64,000 nt of DNA, taken from the NCBI GenBank assembly GCA_051879195.1, contig JBJELO010000009.1, positions 3,617 through 67,616 of the forward strand, given 5' to 3'. Shown here in pieces: positions 8,236-16,475 of this stretch (position 1 is its first letter; the number at the start of each line of letters is the position of its first letter). A program made the position numbers and the translations under genes. The DNA is from TWA4 sp051879195. Its GTDB lineage: Bacteria > Bacillota > Clostridia > Lachnospirales > Lachnospiraceae. Under the pieces are notes generated by a model. The model was not told where the DNA came from. It was given only the letters and a program-made list of their open reading frames with translations, and made no database searches.

Positions 8236-8269
8236 AAAACCTGCAGATTGGTGTGAATCTGCAGGTTTT
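8236..8269. terminator. Terminator after the histidine kinase
   Basis: A 14-bp stem (AAAACCTGCAGATT with AATCTGCAGGTTTT) and a 6-base loop lie 18 bases after the kinase stop, ending in TTTTA. It separates the reductase/kinase pair from the next promoter. Confidence 0.8.
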
Positions 8270-8342
8270 ACGGATTTTAATGAGAATCATTCTCCCTGTT
8301 TGATGCTCAACGGGACGAAAGACAGAAACGTTTTATTATTGA

Positions 8343-8372
8343 TTGACAAAAACGGTTGATTCAGCATATAAT
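8343..8372 (+). promoter_or_regulatory. Promoter of the tyrosine-kinase unit
   Basis: TTGACA (8343-8348) and TATAAT (8367-8372) are both perfect consensus boxes, spaced 18 bases. A leader of about 60 bases follows before the gene at 8438. This indicates a strong vegetative promoter for the three-gene unit. Confidence 0.85.
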
Positions 8373-8437
8373 ATAGCGGATAATAGCAGGTTGATTTTTT
8401 TAGAGGACTTTTTTACGGAGGAATTTAATCGAAGGCG

Positions 8438-9370
8438 ATGATTAGATTTATTAGAATAATGTGTATTAGTTTATGTACATTGTCACTGGTAGCTTATATC
8501 GGTGTTAGCATATACAGCAGAAACAATGTGGATAACACTGCACCGGAGATCACCATGGAAGAAGATGAGATTACGATAAGTGCACAGGACAGCATTGATG
8601 AGATTCTCAAGGGTATTACGGCTGTAGATGATAAAGATGGTGATGTAACTCAATATCTCACACTGGAGACATTCAGCAATTTTATTTCACCTGGTGTCAG
8701 AGAGGCAACAATTGCTGTTTTTGACAGCGCAGGAAATGTATCCAGAGTAACAAGGACGGTTAATTACAGTGATTATACATCTCCGAGAGTTTCTGTGAAA
8801 GGACCTTTGAGAGCGCCTTTGAGTGATATGACAGCCCTGCTGAAGAAAATTCAGGTAACGGACTGTATTGATGGTGATATTACGGATAATCTGCAGATTG
8901 TCTCGGAAAAATCGATTTCTTCCGCTGTTCCTGCCAAATATCGGATGCGGCTTCAGGTGTCCAACAGTGCCGGCGATACACTGGATATGCCTGTTACTGT
9001 AGAATTTTACAGTTCTTCAGGAACATCGGATCCGGCTATACAGCTGACAGATTATCTGATTTATGTGAAAAAGGGGAAAAAGGTGAATCCTCTTTCTTAT
9101 TTAAAGCAGATTAAAGTATATTCAGATACTTATGTATGGGATCAGGATGAGGAAGAATTTGTTTCAGGTGCTTCGGAGGATGAAGAATATGACGAATACG
9201 GTGAGGAGACAAGGGAGACTATAGGTATAGACAAGATAAAAATTGATAATCCTGTGGATACTTCTGTACCGGGTACTTACGAGATTCAGTACAGTTTGCA
9301 GGATTACGATAAGATTGAAAGCAGCAGCGTATATCTGATTGTGGTTGTCGAGGAACGGGAGGATAAATAA
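8438..9370 (+). CDS. Membrane-anchored protein with Ig-like (DUF5011-type) domains
   Basis: A 310-residue protein with one N-terminal membrane anchor (about residues 8-27) and an extracellular remainder. Two successive segments carry the pattern of DUF5011/HYR-like Ig folds: ITAVDDKDGDVTQYL ... PGVREATIAVFDSAGNVS at about 60-108, and IQVTDCIDGDITDNL ... VSNSAGDTLDMPV at about 135-185. A third segment near the C-terminus (SVPGTYEIQYSL) is interrupted by a Glu/Asp-rich insertion at about 232-255. It overlaps the first kinase gene through TAATG, so translation is coupled. The role is unknown; an extracellular or wall-facing partner of the kinase/co-polymerase pair is the likely reading. Confidence 0.75.
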   Translation: MIRFIRIMCISLCTLSLVAYIGVSIYSRNNVDNTAPEITMEEDEITISAQDSIDEILKGITAVDDKDGDVTQYLTLETFSNFISPGVREATIAVFDSAGNVSRVTRTVNYSDYTSPRVSVKGPLRAPLSDMTALLKKIQVTDCIDGDITDNLQIVSEKSISSAVPAKYRMRLQVSNSAGDTLDMPVTVEFYSSSGTSDPAIQLTDYLIYVKKGKKVNPLSYLKQIKVYSDTYVWDQDEEEFVSGASEDEEYDEYGEETRETIGIDKIKIDNPVDTSVPGTYEIQYSLQDYDKIESSSVYLIVVVEEREDK

Positions 9371-10878
9371 TGCAGGGAAATAACGGAACTCTGACTGGAA
9401 ACGACAAAATACAGTTTGATTTTGATTCCATATTACGTGATGTATTCAGGCAATGGTGGGTAATTCTCCTTGCAGCGCTGGCAGCAGCATTGATTACAGG
9501 TACATATCTGAAGATTTGCTATGAGCCGTATTATACAACATCTACTACATTTGTGGTGGGAAAGAGCGGTATCAGCAGCAATGCAGTTGCAGACAATCTG
9601 AGATCAGCCGAAAGTATCACAGAGAATTTTTCTGTTATTACAGAGAGCAGTCTTCTGAAAAAAAGGGTCTGTGAAGATCTGGGAATTTCTTCTTTTGATT
9701 CACGGATTTATGTGGAAGCCATAGAGTCGTCCAATCTGATGACTCTGACAGTGAGGTCAGGCACTCCGCGTATGGCGTATCTGACCTGTCTTTCTGTTAT
9801 GGACTGTGCTCAGCAGCTGTGTGCAGATCTGGCGGAGAATATTTCGGTGAGGGTAATTCAGGAACCGACACTTCCATCTTCTCCGTCTAATCCGCTGGCA
9901 ATCAGAAGCGATATGAGAAAAGCGGCTTTGTTTGCTGCTGCTGTCATGATTGTTATTTTTGTACTGTTGTCTTACTATAAAGATACTGTTAAAAATGAAG
10001 CGGAAATGAACAAAAAAATAGATGCCCGGCTTCTGGGAACTGTTTACCATGAAAAAAAGTATAAAACACTGTGGTTCCGGATACTTAGAACGAGAAATTC
10101 ACTTTGTATCGATAATCCTGTTCTCAGTTTCGGATATATCGAGTCTGTGCGGATGATGGCAACCCGGATTCATCAGGAGATGGACAGACGTAATTATAAA
10201 ACAGTTATGCTGACCAGTGTTTCCGAGAATGAAGGTAAATCAACTGTAGCTGCCAATCTGGCACTGGCACTGGCGCAGGAAGGGTATGCCGTTGCTTTGC
10301 TGGACTGCGATTTCAGGAAGCCATCTCAGTATAAAATATTTGATTTAAAGCACAAACAGTTTGAGATTACTGATTTCGGAGATATGCTTCGTGACAGGAA
10401 AGAATTTAAAATGTATGCAGCAGGCCGTGAGAAAAAACTTCAGGCAGCGTTCAGTATACGTTCCCATAACCATATGCTGGATCACAAAGTGGTGGACTGT
10501 CTGAGCGGGGTTCTGGAAGAATTGAAAAAAACTGTTGATTATATTATCATGGATTCCTCTCCTCTGGGGCTTGTTGCAGAAGCAGAGACACTGGCCAATA
10601 TTGCAGATGCCAGTGTACTGGTGGTACAGCAGGATCTTATGGAAGCCAAGTATATTAATGACATGGTTGATCAGCTTAATCGTACCAGATCCGATATGCT
10701 GGGATGTGTATACAACAATGTTCGTTCCGGTATTGTGAATCGTTTTGCTTCTTACGGTCATTACGGATACCGATATGGTTACGGTTACGGACATCGCTAT
10801 TACGGCTATGGTTATGGTCGTTATCACTATGGAAGCAGTGAGAAAAAACAGAAGGACAACAAGAAAACTGATAAATAA
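9370..10878 (+). CDS. Wzc-type co-polymerase/tyrosine autokinase (first copy)
   Basis: A 502-residue fusion of a Wzz-like chain-length domain (two membrane segments at about 30-47 and 185-202, with an extracellular loop between) and a cytoplasmic bacterial tyrosine kinase. Walker A is SVSENEGKST (Lys290), Walker A' is ALLDCDFRKP, and the Walker B-like motif is YIIMDSSPLG. The tail, roughly residues 460-490, is almost only Tyr, Gly, Arg and His, with 12 tyrosines in about 28 residues, the autophosphorylation cluster. Such proteins usually control polysaccharide polymerisation or export. Many Firmicutes split these two parts into CpsC and CpsD; here they are fused, as in Wzc. A paralogue follows 16 bases later. 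Confidence 0.88.
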   Translation: MQGNNGTLTGNDKIQFDFDSILRDVFRQWWVILLAALAAALITGTYLKICYEPYYTTSTTFVVGKSGISSNAVADNLRSAESITENFSVITESSLLKKRVCEDLGISSFDSRIYVEAIESSNLMTLTVRSGTPRMAYLTCLSVMDCAQQLCADLAENISVRVIQEPTLPSSPSNPLAIRSDMRKAALFAAAVMIVIFVLLSYYKDTVKNEAEMNKKIDARLLGTVYHEKKYKTLWFRILRTRNSLCIDNPVLSFGYIESVRMMATRIHQEMDRRNYKTVMLTSVSENEGKSTVAANLALALAQEGYAVALLDCDFRKPSQYKIFDLKHKQFEITDFGDMLRDRKEFKMYAAGREKKLQAAFSIRSHNHMLDHKVVDCLSGVLEELKKTVDYIIMDSSPLGLVAEAETLANIADASVLVVQQDLMEAKYINDMVDQLNRTRSDMLGCVYNNVRSGIVNRFASYGHYGYRYGYGYGHRYYGYGYGRYHYGSSEKKQKDNKKTDK

Positions 10879-10894
10879 GTGATTGGAGTATATT

Positions 10895-12376
10895 ATGGAG
10901 GAAAAGAATCTGTCAGCGAAAGTCGCTGAAGAGGATAAGATAGATATTGTTTCACTCCTGCTTGACTGCATTAAATGTTTTCAGATGAGCTGGTGGCTGC
11001 TCCTGCTTCTGGTGATTCTGGGAGCAGGGGTCGGCTATTGGCGTATGGATAAAAATTATACTGCTTATTATGAGGCTTCGGCTTCTTTTGTTGTAAGTTC
11101 AGGAACAGAGGATAATGTCATATCCAGCGGTTATTATGACAAGGTGTCCGCAGAACAGCTGAATGCAACATTCCCGTATATTCTGACCAGCAGTGCACTG
11201 AATAAAGTGGTTGCAAAAGATCTTGGGCTTGGCGGGGTTCCCGGGAGTATTTCGGCCCAGATGGTTGGAGATACAAGCCTGTTTCAGATAAAAGTGGTTT
11301 CTCTGGATCCTCAGATGGCATATGATATTCTGCAGTCAGTGGTAGAAAATTATCCTACGGTTGCCAAATACGTAATCGGAAATACCAGGCTTAAACTGCT
11401 GGATGAAACAGGTGTTCCTACAGAACCCATGAATCCGAGAAGCTATAAAAGAAGCGTTGCGATGGGAATGCTGATCGGGGGCCTGATATATGCCGCACTC
11501 CTGTTTTTCTGGACGATCACCAGACATACGATTAAAAGCAAGGATGATCTGAAAAAATATCTGAATATAAAATATCTGGGAGGTATTCCGCTGGCAAAGT
11601 TCAAGCGCAGGAGTGATAAAAAAGCACCGCAGATTCTGATAGACAATCCATCTGTTCCCAACATATATACGGAATCTCTGGAGAGTTTACAGGTGCGTCT
11701 CATTAAAACCATGAGAGAGCGACAATGGAAAGCGTTTCTGGTCACCAGCGCTATGGCCGGTGAAGGAAAGACTACGACTGCATGCAATCTTGCTTTAATG
11801 CTGGCCGAAAAAGGATACCGTACATTGCTGATTGACGGTGACCTGAGAAATCCATCTGTATCCGGCCGGCTGCAGATGGAGAATAGCGGCGGCGGACTTT
11901 ATGATGTTCTTGCCGGGAAAGCGAAGCCTGAAAAAATAATCAGCAGGTACAAGGATACACATCTGTATGTCCTGCCCGGTGGGGAACCGGTGTCTCAGAT
12001 TTCCGGTCTTTACGGCAGCAGGGCTTTCGGTGATCTGATTCGGGAATATAAAGAAGAAATGGATTATATAGTTGTGGATACACCTCCGTGTACTTTTATG
12101 CATGATGCTTCTCTGATTGCGCCCTGCCTGGATACGGGCCTGATGGTAATACGTCAGGACTATGCACATGTTAATAAAATTATCTCAGGTGTGGAAATCC
12201 TTACCAATGCGGGGCTTCCGCTGGCAGGCTGCACCATCAACGGAGAGGCGACAGGTATCGGCAGTTATGGCTATGGTAAATATGGCTATGGCCGTTATGG
12301 ATACGGCCGCTACGGTTATGGCCGGTATAATCGCTACGGATATTATGGCAAATACGGCGGTTCGGAAGAGAAATAG
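10895..12376 (+). CDS. Wzc-type co-polymerase/tyrosine autokinase (second copy)
   Basis: A 493-residue paralogue of the preceding protein with the same layout: two membrane segments (about 32-49 and 190-208), a Wzz-like loop, then a kinase with Walker A SAMAGEGKTT, Walker A' LLIDGDLRNP and Walker B-like YIVVDTPPC. The last 40 residues are built from GYGRY-like units, with about 13 tyrosines, encoded by near-perfect 15-base DNA repeats at about 12264-12345. The start at 10895 follows TTGGAG; an in-frame TTG at 10883 is less likely. No polymerase, flippase, glycosyltransferase or phosphotyrosine phosphatase is adjacent. A strong terminator follows directly. Confidence 0.88.
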   Translation: MEEKNLSAKVAEEDKIDIVSLLLDCIKCFQMSWWLLLLLVILGAGVGYWRMDKNYTAYYEASASFVVSSGTEDNVISSGYYDKVSAEQLNATFPYILTSSALNKVVAKDLGLGGVPGSISAQMVGDTSLFQIKVVSLDPQMAYDILQSVVENYPTVAKYVIGNTRLKLLDETGVPTEPMNPRSYKRSVAMGMLIGGLIYAALLFFWTITRHTIKSKDDLKKYLNIKYLGGIPLAKFKRRSDKKAPQILIDNPSVPNIYTESLESLQVRLIKTMRERQWKAFLVTSAMAGEGKTTTACNLALMLAEKGYRTLLIDGDLRNPSVSGRLQMENSGGGLYDVLAGKAKPEKIISRYKDTHLYVLPGGEPVSQISGLYGSRAFGDLIREYKEEMDYIVVDTPPCTFMHDASLIAPCLDTGLMVIRQDYAHVNKIISGVEILTNAGLPLAGCTINGEATGIGSYGYGKYGYGRYGYGRYGYGRYNRYGYYGKYGGSEEK

Positions 12377-12385
12377 ATGTTAATT

Positions 12386-12413
12386 ATGGCCGGCACCCTG
12401 CGGTGCCGGCCAT
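12386..12413. terminator. Terminator between convergent genes
   Basis: A 12-bp GC-rich perfect stem (ATGGCCGGCACC with GGTGCCGGCCAT) and a CTGC loop stand 9 bases after the second kinase stop. It separates the kinase unit from the convergent ABC operon and may act in both directions despite lacking a long T-run. Confidence 0.75.
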
Positions 12414-12443
12414 TGCTGATTGCGTAACCCGGATTAATCTGAA

Positions 12444-14141
12444 TTACAGAGTAATAAGCCGCGCTCCCCGCTGGATTTCCCTGTCATACAGACGATGGGA
12501 TATGGAGATGACGGTGCGGTTTCGGGAAGCGGCTTCCAGAGCATCCAGAACCTGTGCTTCCGTGGCAGAGTCCAGATTGGCGGTAATCTCATCCAGAAGC
12601 AGAAGCTTCGGATTCAGTACGACGGCTCTGGCGATGGAAAGCAGCTGAAACTGTCCCTGAGAGAACAGATTTTCCGTGCACGGCGTATGGATTCCTTCCG
12701 GCAGGCAGCTGACTGTTTCCGAAAGACCAGTCAGGCAGAGCGCCTGTTCGATCTGTTCATCGGAAACCTGTGGATCCAGCAGGGAAACCTGATCACCGAC
12801 TGTACCGGGTATCCGGTGAAACTGCTGTTCCACATAACCGAATAAATGTCTTTTTTCTGTTTCCGGAATGCTGCCGGGCGACCGGCCGAAGATGGTTACA
12901 GAGCCCTGTATGGGTGGATAGAGGCCGGCAATCAGCTTGATCAGCGTGCTTTTACCGGCACCGGTACGGCCTGCGAGGATCACCGATTCCCCCTGGCTGA
13001 CAATCAGATTGAAATTATGGAGAATTTCCTGCTCCCCTTCCTTATAGCGGAAGGAAACACCGCGCAGACAGACAGCGGCGTTTCTTTCTGCTTTTTGTTC
13101 CGCCGGATGCTCCGGTTCCTGATCGGGGCTTTTTTTCTGTTCCGTTTCTTTTAAAAACTCACTGATTCGCCGGATTCCGGCAGCAGCGGACTGAATATTC
13201 TGGATTTCCATGCCGATGCTTTCCAGAGGATCGAAGAAACTGCCCACATAAGCAATGACTGCTGCAGCAGTACCGGCGGACATGCCGAAAAACTGTTGAA
13301 CTGCACCGCTTTGAGCAGAGGCGGCCATCATGATGCCGGTCAGCAGTGCACTGACAGAAATGATAATGGGAGAGTAGATGGCATCGTAAAAATTGGAGCG
13401 CTCCTGTGCCTGAAATCCCTGTTCGATCGTCTTTCCATAGCGTTTCAGCATATAATCTTCCTGATGAAGAATACGGATGGTACGGATATTTTTCAGAGTT
13501 TCAGGAATCTGCTGACTGGTCCGCCCCACGGCGATGCGGCCCTCCAGCTGGGCTTTCAACATCCGTTTCTGAAAGATACGGGTCATCAGAAAAAGCGCCG
13601 GGGTGACGGCAAGGAGCATTACTCCCAGGCCGGTGCTTCTTGTGAAAATAACAATCAGAATGCCTGCCAGTTTGCAGATGTCTGCTGCCATGCTGATAAT
13701 ACCGGATGCAAACAGACTTTCGATAGTATTGACATCGTTGACGAAACGGGAAGCTGCCGCGCCGGGTTCGTTTTCGATGAACCAGGAGGCCGGAAGCCGG
13801 TTCAGCTTTTCACTCATGACAGTACGGATCCGGTGCGTTACTTTCTGTCCAAACACGGTGATCATAATTTCTTTTCCTGCATCCAGCAGCCCGGAGACAG
13901 CTGTAATCAGAAAATAGGCAGCGGCAATGAAAAAACCGACTGTTTGTCCGGCTGCAAGTGAATTGACAATCTGTTCGAGTACCAGAGGAGGCAGCAGGGC
14001 AAACAGGATCGCTCCTGCGATGACTGTGATGAGAAGCAGACTTATGCACAGATTGTCCTGAATTGCTGAAATGATAACCTTCAGCACGGAAAAATGTTCT
14101 GCAGTCTGCTGAGAGAGCCGTCCTGATTTATTCACATTCAC
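12444..14141 (-). CDS. ABC exporter half, catalytic-Glu subunit
   Basis: An ABC exporter half of about 565 residues: six membrane segments, then an ATPase domain. Walker A is GRTGAGKSTLIK and Walker B is LLLLDE with the catalytic Glu. The signature is degenerate (FSQGQ in place of LSGGQ). It complements the upstream partner, which has the intact signature but Asp in place of the Glu, as expected of a heterodimeric multidrug-type exporter. The start is uncertain: AGGAGG abuts an ATG at 14150 with no spacing, so a GTG at 14141 or an ATG at 14171 are alternatives. The gene overlaps the end of its partner, so translation is coupled. Substrate unknown; control by the operon's MarR protein suggests drugs or aromatic compounds. 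Confidence 0.88.
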   Translation of the reverse strand: MNVNKSGRLSQQTAEHFSVLKVIISAIQDNLCISLLLITVIAGAILFALLPPLVLEQIVNSLAAGQTVGFFIAAAYFLITAVSGLLDAGKEIMITVFGQKVTHRIRTVMSEKLNRLPASWFIENEPGAAASRFVNDVNTIESLFASGIISMAADICKLAGILIVIFTRSTGLGVMLLAVTPALFLMTRIFQKRMLKAQLEGRIAVGRTSQQIPETLKNIRTIRILHQEDYMLKRYGKTIEQGFQAQERSNFYDAIYSPIIISVSALLTGIMMAASAQSGAVQQFFGMSAGTAAAVIAYVGSFFDPLESIGMEIQNIQSAAAGIRRISEFLKETEQKKSPDQEPEHPAEQKAERNAAVCLRGVSFRYKEGEQEILHNFNLIVSQGESVILAGRTGAGKSTLIKLIAGLYPPIQGSVTIFGRSPGSIPETEKRHLFGYVEQQFHRIPGTVGDQVSLLDPQVSDEQIEQALCLTGLSETVSCLPEGIHTPCTENLFSQGQFQLLSIARAVVLNPKLLLLDEITANLDSATEAQVLDALEAASRNRTVISISHRLYDREIQRGARLITL

Positions 14142-15897
14142 TGTTTTCATCCTCCTTTTTTTGTGCTTCATAAAGCAGCCTGTAATTTTGGTTCTGCTGC
14201 ATCAGGCTTCTGTGATCGGATACGGTTACCGTTTTGTTCTCCATCCAGAGTACCTGGTCCATCTGCGGAAACAGCGACAGTCTGTGGGAAATCAGCAGAA
14301 CAATGCTGTCCTTTGCCCACAAACGGAGCGCCTGGAAAATCCGGTTTTCCGTTTCCATATCCACGGCGGAAAAGGGATCATCCAGAATCAGCAGCGGTTT
14401 TTGATGATAAAGTGTCCGGGCAAGTGCGATTCGGGCCTGCTGCCCGCCGGAAAGCCGGACACCGCCGCTGCCGATGACAGTATCGGCACCCTCCGGAAGC
14501 GCTTCTACTTCCCGGTCCATGCAGACAGCTTTCAGAACCGGTTTCAAATCGCCCGGTTTTCCCATACAGATATTTTCCGTGATGGAACCGCTAAACAGTT
14601 CCGGCTGATGGCCCAGATATCCCACACAGGTCTCGCAGCAGCTGCCCTGACGGGACAATACCGCGCTGCCCAGGGAAATCTGTCCTTTATAAACCAGCTC
14701 ACCTGTAAAAAGTTTCCCCAGAGTAGATTTTCCACAGGCTAATTTCCCGGTGACACCGATGATCTCACCCGACTCGGCATGAAACGTCACGCCGGAAAAA
14801 AGAGGATTCTGACCGGGCCAGGCAAAGGTTACGTCTTTTACTGAAAGCGCAGCGGGAGAAAATGCAGGCGGTTCCGGTTCAGCTGAAACAGGCTTCAGCC
14901 AGGGAAAGATCCGTTTCCATGAAACCCGGGCTTTCTGCACCGCATTGAACAGCTTGGCTGCCTTGGATGATTTTACTGCCAGCTTGCGGTAGCAGGAGAA
15001 AAATGTGGTAAAGGCAGCCACATTCCATATGGCCCACCCGGTGCCAAGTACATTCTGACCGCCAAACCAGATGATCATCGACGTTCCAAGCATGGAAATC
15101 ACCTGGTAAATGGGCTGCATGGCATTTTCCCAGATACCTGCCCGAACCGATTTCTTTTCATAATCTGTCAGATACCGTTCGTAATCGGCATTCCGGTTGG
15201 TTTCCTGCCCGCAGACCCGGTAGGTCAGTGCATTGGTGATCCGCTCCAGTGTAGCCTCGTTCAGACGTGCATTGCTTTCCCGGCTCAGGGACACATTTCT
15301 CGTAACAATTCCTTTCAGCTTTTCCGCCAGACAGTAGGCGATGGGAGGAAAAAGCATGGAAAGCAGGGTCAGTCTCCAGTCATAGTATAAAAGCATGGTC
15401 AGATAAGCAATCATAACTACGCCTGTATCGAAAACCTCAGTTGTAAATTTGCGCATCCCTTCCACGCAGGCATCCGCATCGGAGATGATCTTTGTCATCA
15501 TGGATCCGGCTTCTTCCTGCTCGGAGCGGCTGCGGTTCAGCAGATTGCGGTAAAGCGTCATTTTCATGCTTTTGCTGATGTTGTTGGCGAATTTACGGAC
15601 ATAAAGCCGTTTGAAATAGCGCATGACCTGCACAAAAACGATAGTCAGCACGTAAATGGCCGCCAGCCTGACCATCTCAGCCGGCCGGCGCTGTTTCTGC
15701 AGAATATCGCACAGATACTGGACCATCCGGCCCTCAAACCAGGGACCGGCTGCCATGCCCATGTTGTAGAGAATTCCTGTCACTGTCACAATAAGAAGAG
15801 TCCATCTTTCCCGGCAGAAATAATAAAGAATATGGTCGGTGGAATTGTTGCCGGTTCTGTTTTCGATTTTGTGTTCAGTTTCCCTTATTGCTCTCAT
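14128..15897 (-). CDS. ABC exporter half, degenerate-site subunit
   Basis: A 589-residue ABC exporter half with an N-terminal six-helix membrane domain and a C-terminal ATPase. Walker A is GKLACGKSTLGK, an unusual spacer, the signature is a canonical LSGGQQAR, and Walker B ends in LLILDD, with Asp where the catalytic Glu normally sits. Paired with the downstream half (intact Glu, degenerate signature) it would form one active and one inactive ATP site. It overlaps the marR stop by 23 bases and has a GGGGAG/GGTGA ribosome site. It is the middle gene of a three-gene marR-ABC-ABC operon. Confidence 0.88.
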   Translation of the reverse strand: MRAIRETEHKIENRTGNNSTDHILYYFCRERWTLLIVTVTGILYNMGMAAGPWFEGRMVQYLCDILQKQRRPAEMVRLAAIYVLTIVFVQVMRYFKRLYVRKFANNISKSMKMTLYRNLLNRSRSEQEEAGSMMTKIISDADACVEGMRKFTTEVFDTGVVMIAYLTMLLYYDWRLTLLSMLFPPIAYCLAEKLKGIVTRNVSLSRESNARLNEATLERITNALTYRVCGQETNRNADYERYLTDYEKKSVRAGIWENAMQPIYQVISMLGTSMIIWFGGQNVLGTGWAIWNVAAFTTFFSCYRKLAVKSSKAAKLFNAVQKARVSWKRIFPWLKPVSAEPEPPAFSPAALSVKDVTFAWPGQNPLFSGVTFHAESGEIIGVTGKLACGKSTLGKLFTGELVYKGQISLGSAVLSRQGSCCETCVGYLGHQPELFSGSITENICMGKPGDLKPVLKAVCMDREVEALPEGADTVIGSGGVRLSGGQQARIALARTLYHQKPLLILDDPFSAVDMETENRIFQALRLWAKDSIVLLISHRLSLFPQMDQVLWMENKTVTVSDHRSLMQQNQNYRLLYEAQKKEDENSECE

Positions 15898-16366
15898 CTG
15901 TCACCATCTCCCCGGAAAGCCGTTCTGTCACATGGGGAAAACCGCTTCGGCTTTCCTTTTTGGAACGCAGATACAGCCTGTTCAGCATGGAAGTAAATGC
16001 CTCCCTTTCGTCATCATCAAGCTCTTCCAGCAGCCATTCATAGAAAACAGTTTCCACTGCGGATTTGGAGGTCTTCAGCTGCTCCGCTTTTTCAGCAGCA
16101 TACAGAAGGCGGCTTCTTCCATCCTTTGGATTGTTTTTCCGAATCAGATATCCTTTCTGCTCCAGACTGGCTGTACGTCTTGCCACAGCCCCTTTATCCA
16201 TATTCAGCTCACGGCTGGCTTCTTTCTGGGAAATTCCCGGATTATGCCGGATCAGGTGGATCAGATCGACCTCACCGGAACCGATACCGCTGTCTTTCAT
16301 GGTTCGGATTACCAGCCTGTTCACTTCTCTTGCAATTTTTGTAATCTGTCTTTTGGAATGATCCAT
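15875..16366 (-). CDS. MarR family repressor of the ABC exporter operon
   Basis: A 163-residue winged-helix regulator. The DNA-binding part reads PGISQKEASRELNMDKGAVARRTASLEQKGYLIR, followed by the beta-wing NPKDGRSRLLY; flanking helices would make the dimer interface. It is the first gene of the operon and overlaps the exporter gene, so it almost certainly represses its own transcription and that of the exporter until a small ligand binds. The promoter at 16409-16437 carries repeated AAAAAGATG words that suit a MarR operator. Confidence 0.88.
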   Translation of the reverse strand: MDHSKRQITKIAREVNRLVIRTMKDSGIGSGEVDLIHLIRHNPGISQKEASRELNMDKGAVARRTASLEQKGYLIRKNNPKDGRSRLLYAAEKAEQLKTSKSAVETVFYEWLLEELDDDEREAFTSMLNRLYLRSKKESRSGFPHVTERLSGEMVTDESNKGN

Positions 16367-16382
16367 AATTTTTTCCCTCCAT

Positions 16383-16437
16383 AAAAAGATGTACCATCAA
16401 CTAAAAAGATGATACTACATCTTTTTTGCAAAGTCAA
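16383..16437 (-). promoter_or_regulatory. Promoter and operator of the marR-ABC operon
   Basis: On the minus strand TTGACT (16432-16437) and TATCAT (16409-16414) are spaced 17 bases. Overlapping them is an inverted repeat, AAAAAGATGTA (16383-16393) with TACATCTTTTT (16416-16426), plus a third AAAAAGATG copy at 16403-16411. Binding here would cover the -10 box and the start site, a standard autorepression layout. The boxes are seen directly; MarR binding is inferred. Confidence 0.75.
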
Positions 16438-16475
16438 TCTGTTCGGGAATTTCCGTATTTCCACGCACTCACTTT

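Noticed and set aside
13296..13961. Long plus-strand frames antisense to the ABC exporter gene
   Set aside because: They mirror the coding constraint of the real gene and have no recognisable domain or ribosome site.
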